Assembly: GCF_026183895.1 (NCBI RefSeq)
Contig: NZ_JAPFQI010000007.1
Span: 62,001-126,000, forward strand
DNA: 64,000 nucleotides
Source of the DNA: Sabulicella glaciei
GTDB taxonomy: Bacteria; Pseudomonadota; Alphaproteobacteria; Acetobacterales; Acetobacteraceae
Reading direction: 5' to 3'
The translations under genes and the position numbers were made by a program. The stretch's first letter is position 1, and each line of letters begins with the position of its first letter. Below the pieces are notes generated by a model. It saw only the letters and a program-made list of their open reading frames with translations. It had not been told where the DNA came from and ran no database searches. Positions 37,007 to 45,131 of the stretch are shown here, one piece after another.

Positions 37007-37714
37007 ATGATCGACATCCGACCCTTCAAGAGCCTGGGCGGCGCTGATTTCGGCTGGCTCAAGGCCAAGCACCATTTCTCCTTCGGCCACTACATGGATC
37101 CCTCGCGCATGGGGTGGGGCAAGCTGCGCGTCTGGAACGACGACGAGATCGCGCCCGGCACCGGCTTCGACCCGCACCCGCATCGCGACATGGAGATCAT
37201 CACCTATGTGCGCGAAGGGGCGATCACCCACCGCGACTCCCTGGGCCATGAGGGGCGCACCAAGGCGGGCGACGTGCAGATCATGTCCGCCGGCACCGGG
37301 GTGACCCACAGCGAGTACAACCGCGAGGAGGAAACGACGCGCATCTTCCAGATCTGGATCATCCCGGATGTGGGGGGCGCGAAGCCGAACTGGGGCGCCA
37401 AGTCCTTCCCGAAGGCGGGGCGCGACGCGCGGTTCGAGGTGCTGGCCGGCGGCCGCCCCGGCGACGCGGCGGCGGGCGCGCTGCCCATCAACGCCGATGC
37501 CGCGGTGATGGCCGCGACGCTGGCGCCGGGGCAGGAGCTGCGCTTCCGCCTGCCCGAGGGCCGCGCCGCCTATCTCGTGCCCGCCAAGGGCAGCGTCACG
37601 GTGAACGGCGCGGCGCTCAACCGCCGCGACGGCGCCGCCATCCGCGACGAGGACGAGATCGTCCTGGTGGCGGAGGAGGAGGCCGAGATCGTCATGGTCG
37701 AGGTTTCGGCCTGA
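37007..37714 (+). CDS. Pirin family protein (YhhW/quercetinase-like)
   Basis: A 235-residue bicupin. The N-terminal cupin has the metal-binding set DPHPHRDMEIITYV with a later Glu/His in GTGVTHSEYN, as in YhhW and pirin, which bind Fe and may have quercetin 2,3-dioxygenase activity. The C-terminal cupin is degenerate. The ATG at 37007 starts IDIRPFKSLGGADFGWLKAKH-like family sequence; the frame is open 48 bases upstream. Cytoplasmic. Single gene. Confidence 0.92.
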   Translation: MIDIRPFKSLGGADFGWLKAKHHFSFGHYMDPSRMGWGKLRVWNDDEIAPGTGFDPHPHRDMEIITYVREGAITHRDSLGHEGRTKAGDVQIMSAGTGVTHSEYNREEETTRIFQIWIIPDVGGAKPNWGAKSFPKAGRDARFEVLAGGRPGDAAAGALPINADAAVMAATLAPGQELRFRLPEGRAAYLVPAKGSVTVNGAALNRRDGAAIRDEDEIVLVAEEEAEIVMVEVSA

Positions 37715-37849
37715 GCGCCACCGCCTGGCTGGTGTCCCCACGAGATCCGCGAGTCGGGTTTCGTGGGGCCTGAAGGGTGATGCGGGCCTGGGCGGAGCTT
37801 GGGGATCGCGACTGTGATGCGGACAGCCGGCGTGGATGCCCCGCCAGCC

Positions 37850-38287
37850 TCAAATGTCAAAGGAAGCGAGGATGGGACAGGGCCCGGCGCTCCCCTCGGC
37901 GCACTCCCTCGCCAGTCGCCGGAGGGCGTCCCGGGCGCGCTGGAGATTGGCGATCTTGCCGTCGAGCGCCTCGATGCGGGCCTTCGCAAGCTCGCGGGCA
38001 CGGCTGCGATCCTCGCCGGCATCCAGGTCCAGAAGTTCCCTGATCTGCTCCAGGGTGAAGCCCGCCGCCTGGGCCTGCCTGATGAACCGCAGGCGGCGCA
38101 GATCCGCTTCTTCGTAGTGCCGGATGCCGCCTCCTCGGACAGGGGTCCTGAGCAGGTCCTTGCGCTGATAGAAGCGGATCGTTTCGACGCCCACGCCGCC
38201 AGCAGCGGCAAGCTCGCCGATGGTCAGTGATCCGGCCTGATCGGGTTTGCCGCCGGAGGGCAGCCGGCCCCCTTGACTCCGTACCAT
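37850..38287 (-). CDS. MerR family regulator, mercury-type
   Basis: A 145-residue MerR protein: the HTH (TIGELAAAGGVGVETIRFYQRK) starts at residue 22 after an unusual 20-residue N-terminal extension, followed by a dimerisation helix and CAEGSAGPCPIL. Of the three Hg ligands of MerR, equivalents of two remain (Cys129 and Cys137); the first, before the long helix, is Arg94. So Hg(II) sensing as in Tn501 is doubtful; a different metal or thiol stress is possible. The ATG lies inside the palindrome of the divergent promoter, so it should autoregulate. Confidence 0.88.
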   Translation of the reverse strand: MVRSQGGRLPSGGKPDQAGSLTIGELAAAGGVGVETIRFYQRKDLLRTPVRGGGIRHYEEADLRRLRFIRQAQAAGFTLEQIRELLDLDAGEDRSRARELAKARIEALDGKIANLQRARDALRRLARECAEGSAGPCPILASFDI

Positions 38288-38304
38288 GGTACAGAACCTA
38301 TATC
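38273..38304 (+). promoter_or_regulatory. mer-like promoter/operator for the glutaredoxin-MauE gene
   Basis: TTGACT (38273-38278) and CTATAT (38298-38303) are 19 bases apart, the over-long spacer typical of MerR-activated promoters, with the 12-base palindrome GTACCATGGTAC (38281-38292) between them. The left part TTGACTCCGTAC is the same as in the mer operator of Tn501 as I know it. The regulator's own start codon (38285-38287) is within the palindrome. Confidence 0.75.
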
Positions 38305-38334
38305 CGGGCCGACCGGACTTCAAGGAATCCGAAC

Positions 38335-39147
38335 ATGTCGGCCACAACCATCCCCTCCCCCCCATCAAGCCGCGCCGGGACGGCGAAGAAGGCGGTCATC
38401 CACCGCATGGTGATGCCGCAGCACACCTGCCCCTACGGCCTCAAGGCCAAGGATCTGCTGAAGCGTTCCGGCTACGAGGTGGAGGACCACCACCTCACAA
38501 CGCGCGAGCAGACCGACGCCTTCAAGGCGCAGCATGGCGTTGCGACCACGCCGCAGATCTTCATCGGCGGCGCGCGCATCGGCGGGCATGACGATCTGCG
38601 CAGGTTCCTCGGCAAGCCTGTCGCGGACCCGAAGGCGACCAGCTACCGGCCGGTCGTCGCACTCTTCGCCATGACCGCGCTGACGGCGATGGCGGCGAGC
38701 CATGCCGTCGCGGGCAGCCCCTTCACGCTGCGCGCAGCGGAGTGGTTCATCGGCTTCTCGATGGTCGTTCTGGCGCTGTTGAAGCTCCAGAACATCGAGG
38801 GCTTCGCCACCATGTTCCTCAACTACGACCTGCTCGCCAAGCGGTGGGTGCCCTACTCCTACATCTACCCCTTTGCGGAGGGCTTGGCCGGCTTGCTGAT
38901 GGTCGCGGGTGCGCTCACCTGGCTGTCGGTGCCGATCGCGCTCTTCATCGGTACCATCGGCGCGGCCTCGGTGTTCAAGGCCGTCTACGTGGACCGGCGC
39001 GAACTCAAGTGCGCCTGCGTGGGCGGGTCGAGCAACGTCCCCCTCGGCTTCGTCTCGCTGACCGAGAACCTGATGATGATCGCCATGGCGGTGTGGATGG
39101 CGCTCGCCGCCTTCGGCCTGGTGGCCGGCGCGGGCCACGCGATGTGA
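38335..39147 (+). CDS. Glutaredoxin-MauE/DoxX fusion membrane protein
   Basis: A 270-residue fusion. Residues 20-95 form a glutaredoxin domain with a monothiol CPYG (Cys32) and TTP cis-proline turn (71-73). Residues 105-265 form a MauE/DoxX-like four-helix membrane domain with a Cys226-x-Cys228 pair (KCACVGG) and SLTENL, as in redox-associated MauE proteins. The ATG at 38335 follows a mer-like promoter. I infer electron transfer across the inner membrane to an envelope thiol partner under metal or thiol stress; no partner gene is adjacent. Confidence 0.85.
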   Translation: MSATTIPSPPSSRAGTAKKAVIHRMVMPQHTCPYGLKAKDLLKRSGYEVEDHHLTTREQTDAFKAQHGVATTPQIFIGGARIGGHDDLRRFLGKPVADPKATSYRPVVALFAMTALTAMAASHAVAGSPFTLRAAEWFIGFSMVVLALLKLQNIEGFATMFLNYDLLAKRWVPYSYIYPFAEGLAGLLMVAGALTWLSVPIALFIGTIGAASVFKAVYVDRRELKCACVGGSSNVPLGFVSLTENLMMIAMAVWMALAAFGLVAGAGHAM

Positions 39148-39399
39148 AGCGCAGCGCCGCTCGAGGCTTCCCGGGTGGCCGCGGGCTCGCGCCTGCCAGT
39201 TCTCGTCATCGCGACGGCCCAGCCCATCCTCGTGCTGGACGACGCCGTCGGGAACGTCGCGCTGCCAAGGCATCCAGCGCGACGCTGTTGCAGCGGAGAT
39301 CCCGGAGGCGGCGGCGGCCGCCGCAGGCTCCGCTCAGGGCGGCCGTCTGAACCGGGCCGCCTTCATCCCGCGCCAACCACGGGTTCGGCACGCAACACA
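39148..39399. other. Gene-free stretch after the fusion gene
   Basis: About 250 bases with no convincing gene on either strand. It contains a 14-base GC palindrome, GCGGCGGCCGCCGC (39311-39324), that could form a hairpin between the two convergent genes. Frames on the minus strand are open but of low quality. Confidence 0.5.
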
Positions 39400-40065
39400 C
39401 TAGGCGATCTCGCGCACCAGCTTGATCCGCAACGCGCGGGCCAGGTCCCGGCGGTCCTCGGCGGACAGGACGAAGGCGCCGGGGCCGCCGATGACCTCGG
39501 CGCGGTAGTGATCGGCCAGGGGCTGCCCGCCCCTGGTCACCTGGCCCTCGGCGGCGATGGCGAGGGCGTTGACCGTGATTCCCTCCTCCACCAGCCGGTC
39601 GCGTGCCTCGGCGGCGGGAACGCGGGAGCGGAGGTCGGGGCCGTCGCCCGAGACATCCACGATGCGCGTCGAAGCCGTGAAGGGCGCTTCGCGCAGCAGG
39701 CCGTGCGCGGCGAGCAAGGCGTCGCCGAGGGCGTTCCAGCTTTGGCGGGAGCGGGGCGCGGCCAGCACCGCGTCGGCGAGGCGCTGCGCGGAGGCGCGGC
39801 CCGTCACGCGGTGCCAGGGCACCACCACCTCCGCCCCGCCAGGCGCGCCCCATTCCAGCATGGCGACGCCGATGCCGTGCGGCTTGCCCTCGATGACGGA
39901 GGTGACGGCGGGACTGGTCAGCGCCTCGGCATAGCCCTCGCGCTGCCACAGGAACTCCTCCGGCGAGATGGAGCCGGAAGCGTCCACGGCGAGGACCAGC
40001 AGCAGATCCACCGCCTCCCCGGCGGCGAGCAGGAAAGGGGCGGCAAGGAGAGGGCGGCGGCGCAT
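39400..40065 (-). CDS. DUF1194 (VWA-like) exported protein, copy 1
   Basis: A 221-residue protein with a signal peptide (RRPLLAAPFLLAAGEA) and a VWA-type fold: LVLAVDASGSISPEEF (a MIDAS-like DxSxS) and the VDVSGDGPDLRS block, both hallmarks of DUF1194. Function unknown; metal-dependent adhesion is possible. It lies 36 bases after the stop of the TPP enzyme, on the same strand. A second copy without signal peptide lies at 43419-44051. Confidence 0.88.
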   Translation of the reverse strand: MRRRPLLAAPFLLAAGEAVDLLLVLAVDASGSISPEEFLWQREGYAEALTSPAVTSVIEGKPHGIGVAMLEWGAPGGAEVVVPWHRVTGRASAQRLADAVLAAPRSRQSWNALGDALLAAHGLLREAPFTASTRIVDVSGDGPDLRSRVPAAEARDRLVEEGITVNALAIAAEGQVTRGGQPLADHYRAEVIGGPGAFVLSAEDRRDLARALRIKLVREIA

Positions 40066-40101
40066 GGCGTGGAGCCTAGCGCCGCCGCGTGCCCCGCTGC
40101 G

Positions 40102-41778
40102 TTACTTCTTCGCCTGGGCCCGCAGGTCGGCGATGGTGGCGCGGTTGGTCACCTGCTCGGGGTTCATCCGCACCTCGATGATGGCCGGCTTGCCGCTGGC
40201 GGCGGCGCGCTTGTAGGCGGGGACCAGCTCGTCCGTCGCTTCCACCACCTCGCCATGGCCGCCGAAGGCCTCGATGAACCGGGCGAAGTCCGGGTTGGTC
40301 AGCTCCGTGCCGGACACGCGGCCGGGATAGACGCGCTCCTGGTACATGCGGATCGTGCCGTACATGCCGTTGTTGAAGACCATGATGATCGGCGCGACCT
40401 TGTGGTGGAACGCCGTCGCGATCTCCTGCCCCGTCATCATGAAGCCGCCATCGCCGACGAAGCCGATCACCTGCCGGTTCGGATAGGCGACGGCGGCGCC
40501 GATCGCGGCCGGCACGCCATAGCCCATGGCGCCGTTGGTCGGGCCGAGGAATTCCTGCTTCGGCTTCAGGTGCATGAAGCGCGTCGGCCAGGTGGCGAAG
40601 TTGCCGGCGTCGGTGGTGAAGATCGTGTCGTCGGGCAGCACCTGCTCCAGCGCCTGCAGGGCGCGGGCGAGGTTGAGCGGGCCTTCGTATTCGGGCGCCT
40701 GGGCCTGGGCCTCGCGCGCCGCGCGGACGGACTGCCGCCACTCGGACCAGTTGCCCGCCACGCGCTCGTCGCGGATGGCGCGGGCGAAGCGGTTCACGTC
40801 GGCGGTGATGCCGAGCGCCACGCGGTAGACGCGGCCGATCTCCGCCTGGTCGGGATAGACCTGCACGATGGGGGTGCGCCCGGCCATGTCGAGCAGCGTG
40901 TAGCCCTGGCTCACCGGCTCGCCCATGCGGGTGCCGAAGGCGAGGAGGAGGTCGGCCTCCTTGGCCTTCTGGACGAGGCCGGCATCGGCGCCCACGCCGA
41001 GGTCGCCGGCGAAGAGCGGCGAGGTGCCGTCGAACAGGCCCTGGCGGCGGAAGGACACGGCGGTGGGGATGTCGTTGGCCTGGAGGAAGGCGGCGATGTC
41101 GGCGCGTCCCTCCTCGCTCCACATCGCGCCGCCGCCGAGGATGGCCAGCGGGCGCTGGGCCTTCTTCAGCATCTCCAGCATCGCCGGGATGGATTCCGGC
41201 GCCGGGTGCGGCGGCAGGACGCGCGCGATGCCGAGGTCGGGCACGGACACCGCGTCCTTCTGCATCTCCTCCGAGATGGCGACGACCACGGGGCCGGGGC
41301 GGCCGCTCACCGCCACGTCGAAGGCATGGGCCATGATCTCCGGGATGCGCTTCGCGTCGTCGATCTGCGTGACCCACTTGGCGAGCGGCGAAAACATCCG
41401 GCGGTAATCCACCTCCTGGAAGGTTTCGCGATCCGTTTCCTCGATGGGGATCTGGCCGACCAGCAGGACGAGCGGCGTGGAATCCTGCATGGCGACGTGG
41501 ACGCCGATGCTGGCGTGGCAGGCGCCGGGGCCGCGCGTGACCGCGGCGACGCCGGGCTTGCCGGTCATCTTGCCCACGGCCTCCGCCATGTGGACGGCGC
41601 CGGCCTCGAAGCGGCAGGTGATGAGCTGGATCTCGTTGCGGCGGGCATAGAGCCCGTCCAGCAGGTCCAGGTAGGACTCGCCCGGCACCGCGAAGACATG
41701 GCTCGCGCCCTGGGCCACCAGCGCGTCGGCCAGAAGCTGCCCGCCCGTCCGCTTCACCATTCCCGCACCATCCGGCAT
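40102..41778 (-). CDS. Thiamine diphosphate-dependent enzyme, acetolactate synthase large subunit-like
   Basis: A 558-residue three-domain ThDP enzyme. The ThDP-activating Glu is in ITCRFEAGAVHMAEA; the cofactor motif is GDGGFMMTGQEI ending VFNNGMYGT. Acetolactate synthase, benzoylformate decarboxylase and relatives share this layout. There is no small (ilvH-type) subunit beside it, so it may not be the main biosynthetic enzyme; oxalyl-CoA-, glyoxylate- or pyruvate-type ligases are alternatives. GGAGG is 8 bases before the ATG at 41778; a second in-frame ATG at 41760 is possible. Confidence 0.88.
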   Translation of the reverse strand: MPDGAGMVKRTGGQLLADALVAQGASHVFAVPGESYLDLLDGLYARRNEIQLITCRFEAGAVHMAEAVGKMTGKPGVAAVTRGPGACHASIGVHVAMQDSTPLVLLVGQIPIEETDRETFQEVDYRRMFSPLAKWVTQIDDAKRIPEIMAHAFDVAVSGRPGPVVVAISEEMQKDAVSVPDLGIARVLPPHPAPESIPAMLEMLKKAQRPLAILGGGAMWSEEGRADIAAFLQANDIPTAVSFRRQGLFDGTSPLFAGDLGVGADAGLVQKAKEADLLLAFGTRMGEPVSQGYTLLDMAGRTPIVQVYPDQAEIGRVYRVALGITADVNRFARAIRDERVAGNWSEWRQSVRAAREAQAQAPEYEGPLNLARALQALEQVLPDDTIFTTDAGNFATWPTRFMHLKPKQEFLGPTNGAMGYGVPAAIGAAVAYPNRQVIGFVGDGGFMMTGQEIATAFHHKVAPIIMVFNNGMYGTIRMYQERVYPGRVSGTELTNPDFARFIEAFGGHGEVVEATDELVPAYKRAAASGKPAIIEVRMNPEQVTNRATIADLRAQAKK

Positions 41779-41868
41779 CGCCGCTTCCTCCGATCGCTTG
41801 GCGGGGCGGAGGTTAGAACGATGGGCAAGCGATGTCGCCCCCTGGGAGGCTGGACGCATCCTCCGAGC

Positions 41869-41893
41869 CGCCAAGCGATCCCGCTCGGCCCGA
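41869..41893. repeat. Copy 2 of a 25-base imperfect repeat
   Basis: 22 of 25 bases match 32734-32758. It lies 8 bases downstream of the stop of the minus-strand CBS gene. Confidence 0.45.
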
Positions 41894-41900
41894 AGATGCC

Positions 41901-42323
41901 CTAGCGCAGCACCTCGAAGAACCCCGTTTCCTCGTCCAGGCGGCGCTGCGGGGTGCCGCGCAGGTCGTAGCGGGACACGAGGCCCACCACCTCGCCGTCG
42001 CGCACGATGGGCAGGTGGCGGAAGCCGCCATCGTTCATCAGGCGCAGCGCGTCGATGGCGGTGGCGTCGGGCGGCAGGCAGCAGGGATCGGCGGTCATCA
42101 CCTGGCCGATCAGGGTCCGCTCGGGGTCCAGGCCGCGCGCCAGGCAAGCCACGGCGTCGCGGCCGGTGAAGATGCCCTTCAGCCGGCCCTCCTCCATCAC
42201 CAGCACGGCGCCGGCGTGGCGCTCGTGCAGGGCGGTGCAGGCTTCCTGCACCGTCGTGCCGGCGGGGAGGACCAGGGGGCTGCCGTGGCGGACCACCTCC
42301 GCCATGGTGCAATGCTCGATCAT
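41901..42323 (-). CDS. CBS-domain pair protein, second copy
   Basis: A 140-residue protein made of two CBS motifs (about 8-60 and 75-130), with GAVLVMEEGRLKGIFTGRD and HLPIVRDGEVVGLVSRYDL. It is similar in design to 3188-3625 but with a different C-terminus (EETGFFEVLR). Likely a nucleotide-binding regulatory module of unknown partner. It lies between the TPP enzyme and a TctC receptor on the same strand; whether they share a transcript is unknown. Confidence 0.9.
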   Translation of the reverse strand: MIEHCTMAEVVRHGSPLVLPAGTTVQEACTALHERHAGAVLVMEEGRLKGIFTGRDAVACLARGLDPERTLIGQVMTADPCCLPPDATAIDALRLMNDGGFRHLPIVRDGEVVGLVSRYDLRGTPQRRLDEETGFFEVLR

Positions 42324-42402
42324 GGATGCGCCTCCTCTGCGTGGTCCGAGGAATATAGCACGGCATGATCACGCGGCGGCTTGCGCCGCCGCAAGCCGAG
42401 GC

Positions 42403-43365
42403 TCAGTCCGGCTGGAAGTTCGCCACCCGCAGCAGCTCCTGCGACCGCTCGAAGTCGCGGCGGATGAAGGCGGCGAAGTCGGCCCCCGCCTCGCCGGCCT
42501 GCTCGATGCCCAGGCCGCCGATGCGCGCCACCACGTCCGGCTCGCGCATCGCGGGCTGGAGGATCTCCGCGATGCGGTTGCTGATCTCGGCAGGCAGGCC
42601 GCGCGGGCCCCAGAGCGCCCACCAGGACTGGATGTCGAGGTTGGGCATGCCGCCTTCCGTCGCCGTGGGCACGGTGGGGGCGGCCTGGGACCGTTCCGCC
42701 GCCGTGATGGCCAACGCCTTGGCGCGGCCGTCGCGCGCCGGGGGCCAGGTGGCCAGGATCGGCTCGAAGACCAGCTGGGCGTTGCCCGCCACCACGTCGG
42801 TGATGGCCGGCGCCGTGCCGCGATACGGCACCTGGGTGATCTCCACCCCGGCCTGGCGGATGAACTCGATCGTGGCGAGGTGGCCGGCCGCGCCGAGCGA
42901 GGACACGGCGAAGTTCCAGTTCTGCGGGTTGGCGCGCACGGCGGCGAGCAGTTCCTGGAGGGTGTTGGGCTGCCGGTTCGCCGTCATCAGCAGCAGGAGG
43001 GGGCCGCGCCCGGTGCGGATGATGGGCGTCAGGTCCGTCATCGGGTCGTAGCCGGGATTGCGCATGACGAGGCGCCCCAGCATCTGGATGGAGGCGGAGG
43101 CGCAGAGCGTGTAGCCGTCCGGCGCGGCCTGGGCGACGGCCTGCCCGCCCACCGCGCCATTGGCGCCGGCCCGGTTTTCCACCACGAAGGGCTGGCCCAG
43201 CCTCTCGCTGAGCTTCTGCGCCGCCGTGCGCGACATGGCGTCGGTGGAGCCGCCGGGCGGAAAGGGCACGATCACCCGCACCGGGCGGTTGGGCCAGGGC
43301 GACTGGGCCAGGGCAGGCGCCGCCAGGGCCAGGCCGGGCAGGGCAAGGAGGGCGCGTCGTTGCAT
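42403..43365 (-). CDS. Tripartite tricarboxylate transporter receptor (TctC/Bug), isolated copy
   Basis: A 320-residue Bug receptor with signal RRALLALPGLALAAPALA and motifs VIVPFPPGGSTDAMSR, FVVENRAGANGAVG, QVPYRGTAPAI and LDIQSWWALWGPRG. The ATG at 43365 has GGGAG 8 bases upstream; the ATG 6 bases earlier would be too close to it. No permease genes nearby. It is the fifth of six such receptors in the window. Confidence 0.93.
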   Translation of the reverse strand: MQRRALLALPGLALAAPALAQSPWPNRPVRVIVPFPPGGSTDAMSRTAAQKLSERLGQPFVVENRAGANGAVGGQAVAQAAPDGYTLCASASIQMLGRLVMRNPGYDPMTDLTPIIRTGRGPLLLLMTANRQPNTLQELLAAVRANPQNWNFAVSSLGAAGHLATIEFIRQAGVEITQVPYRGTAPAITDVVAGNAQLVFEPILATWPPARDGRAKALAITAAERSQAAPTVPTATEGGMPNLDIQSWWALWGPRGLPAEISNRIAEILQPAMREPDVVARIGGLGIEQAGEAGADFAAFIRRDFERSQELLRVANFQPD

Positions 43366-43418
43366 CGTCATGACTCCCGTTTCACCCAAGTAAAGAATGC
43401 GTCACGCCGCGCCGCAAC

Positions 43419-44051
43419 ATGTCTTTGCCCCTGATGGAAGCGGTGGACCTTGCCCTGGTGCTGGCGGTGGACGTGTCGGCCAGCGTGGATTTCGACGAGT
43501 TCGCCTTGATGCTGGGCGGGCTGGCCGCCGCCTTTCGCGACGAAGGGGTGCAGGCGGCGACGGCGGCCGGGCCGCGCGGAGCCGTGGCCGTCGCGGTGCT
43601 GTTCTGGTCTGAGGCCCAGGAGGTGGCCGTGCCCTGGATGCGGATCGCCGGCCCGGCCGAGGCGGAGGCGCTGGCCCGCGCGCTGGAGGAGGCGCCGCGC
43701 CAGCCCCGCGCCGCCGCCACTGCCATCGGCGAGGCGCTGGTCGCCGCCCTGGCCCTGCTGGCGCGCTGTCCGGCCGAGGCGCCGCGCCTGGTGGTGGATG
43801 TCTCGGGCGACGGGCGTTCCAACCGGGGGCGGCCGCCGGGGCCGGTGCGGGACCTGGGGGTGGCGGCGGGGGCGGTGATCAACGGCCTTGCCGTGCTGAA
43901 CGAGGAAGCGGACCTGCTGGCGCATTACGAGGCGGAGGTGATCGGCGGGACCGGCTGCTTCGCGATGGAATGCGCGGATTACGGGGATTTCGCGGAGGCG
44001 ATCCGGCGCAAGCTGCTGCGGGAGATGCGCGGGGCGCCGTTGCTGGCGTGA
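43419..44051 (+). CDS. DUF1194 (VWA-like) protein, copy 2
   Basis: A 210-residue VWA-like protein: LVLAVDVSASVDFDEF with a DxSxS start, and VDVSGDGRSNRG, paralleling copy 1. Unlike copy 1 it has no obvious signal peptide from the first ATG (MSLPLMEAVDLALVL), so the true start may be upstream, or the protein stays inside. Ends EMRGAPLLA. It is divergent from the TctC receptor (53 bases) and followed by a strong hairpin. Confidence 0.85.
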   Translation: MSLPLMEAVDLALVLAVDVSASVDFDEFALMLGGLAAAFRDEGVQAATAAGPRGAVAVAVLFWSEAQEVAVPWMRIAGPAEAEALARALEEAPRQPRAAATAIGEALVAALALLARCPAEAPRLVVDVSGDGRSNRGRPPGPVRDLGVAAGAVINGLAVLNEEADLLAHYEAEVIGGTGCFAMECADYGDFAEAIRRKLLREMRGAPLLA

Positions 44052-44053
44052 GG

Positions 44054-44081
44054 GGCGGAGCCCGGGAGGTTGCTCCGCCCT
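44054..44081 (+). terminator. Hairpin after the DUF1194 copy 2 gene
   Basis: 9-base arms GGGCGGAGC (44054-44062) and GCTCCGCCC (44073-44081), 10-base loop, beginning 3 bases after the stop. Followed by TCACAAAAC rather than a T tract. The rest of the gap to 44249 shows nothing recognisable. Confidence 0.5.
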
Positions 44082-44249
44082 CACAAAACGGCCATCACCG
44101 CCCATCGGGGCGAGCAGCGTGGCCCTGAGCGCCTTGCCGGAAGGGTGCCGAGGAGGTCCAGCCCAGGGTTGCGGAGCCTGCGGCACGTCTTTCGTCTTTT
44201 CCTCAGGGCGCCGGCCGGGGTGCCTCATCTCCCTCTCGCGGAGCGGTGA

Positions 44250-45113
44250 ATGACCATCCTTGTCGTTTCGAACTGGCACGAGCGCCCGGATCTGCTGCTG
44301 GATCAGGTCGAGAATTACAACATCGCCTTCGATGGCGACGTGCTCCACTACGTGAACATCAATGCCGGCTGCGCGGCCTCGTTCGAGGAAAGCCGCAGCC
44401 AGGCCGGGATCGACCTCGCGGGCATCGGGAACCTGCATTTCCTGAACCCGGCCATCCCGACCCAGTGGGGCAAGGTGGCGCACGCCTATTTCCAGGCCGT
44501 GCTGGCGGCGATGGCGGATGGGCGCCGCTTCGACTACGTCTATTTCCACACCTCCTCCGATCTTCTCATCAAGCCTGGCATCGCCCGGCACATCCGGGAC
44601 CACGACCTGGGCCTCGGAAAGCCATGGAAGACGCCGGCCACCTTCGAGACACGCGACGGGCAGGAATTCATCGACGCGGAAACGACGCCGGAATTCTACG
44701 ACGCCATCCGCGCGGACCCGCTGCTGGCGCCGATGCTGCGCGCCATGAGAATGGACAGCCTCCATAAGTCACGGGCGGAGGGGTGCTTCTTCCGCGCCGA
44801 TCTCTTCTTCGAACTGGTCTATCCGCTGCTGGCGCATCGGAGCCTCGCGGACATGCGCGACATGGCGGCCATCTACCCAATCGAGGAGTACGCCTTCTCG
44901 ATCTGCGTCGAGTTCCTTTGCGGGAAGCGCACGCTCCGCCGCGCCAAGCACGTGATTGCGACCTCGGAAACCGAGGAGCAGATCGCGACGGAGGAGGAGA
45001 TGCAGCAGGTGCTGGCCGACCCGCAGCTCTTCGGCATCAAGCGCTTCCTCCCCTCGCTCGACGATCCGCTGCGGGTCCGTGCGCGCCAGTTGGTGGCGCA
45101 AGGCAGGACCTGA
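44250..45113 (+). CDS. Putative glycosyltransferase (weak)
   Basis: A 287-residue cytoplasmic protein that I recognise only loosely. It begins TILVVSNWHERPDLLLDQVE and has a central YVYFHTSSDLLIKPGIARHI, which recalls the SxxD-type motif of core-2/I-branching family 14 glycosyltransferases. The rest is not distinctive. No membrane segment. It faces a methyltransferase gene end-to-end with 18 bases between; the pair could act on a glycan, but this is inference. G+C is slightly lower than in neighbours. Confidence 0.5.
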   Translation: MTILVVSNWHERPDLLLDQVENYNIAFDGDVLHYVNINAGCAASFEESRSQAGIDLAGIGNLHFLNPAIPTQWGKVAHAYFQAVLAAMADGRRFDYVYFHTSSDLLIKPGIARHIRDHDLGLGKPWKTPATFETRDGQEFIDAETTPEFYDAIRADPLLAPMLRAMRMDSLHKSRAEGCFFRADLFFELVYPLLAHRSLADMRDMAAIYPIEEYAFSICVEFLCGKRTLRRAKHVIATSETEEQIATEEEMQQVLADPQLFGIKRFLPSLDDPLRVRARQLVAQGRT

Positions 45114-45131
45114 GGCGAAGGAGGGGCCGCG

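Noticed and set aside
39148-39399. Remnant gene after the glutaredoxin-MauE fusion
   Set aside because: Frames are open but with no recognisable domain, start site or conserved motif.
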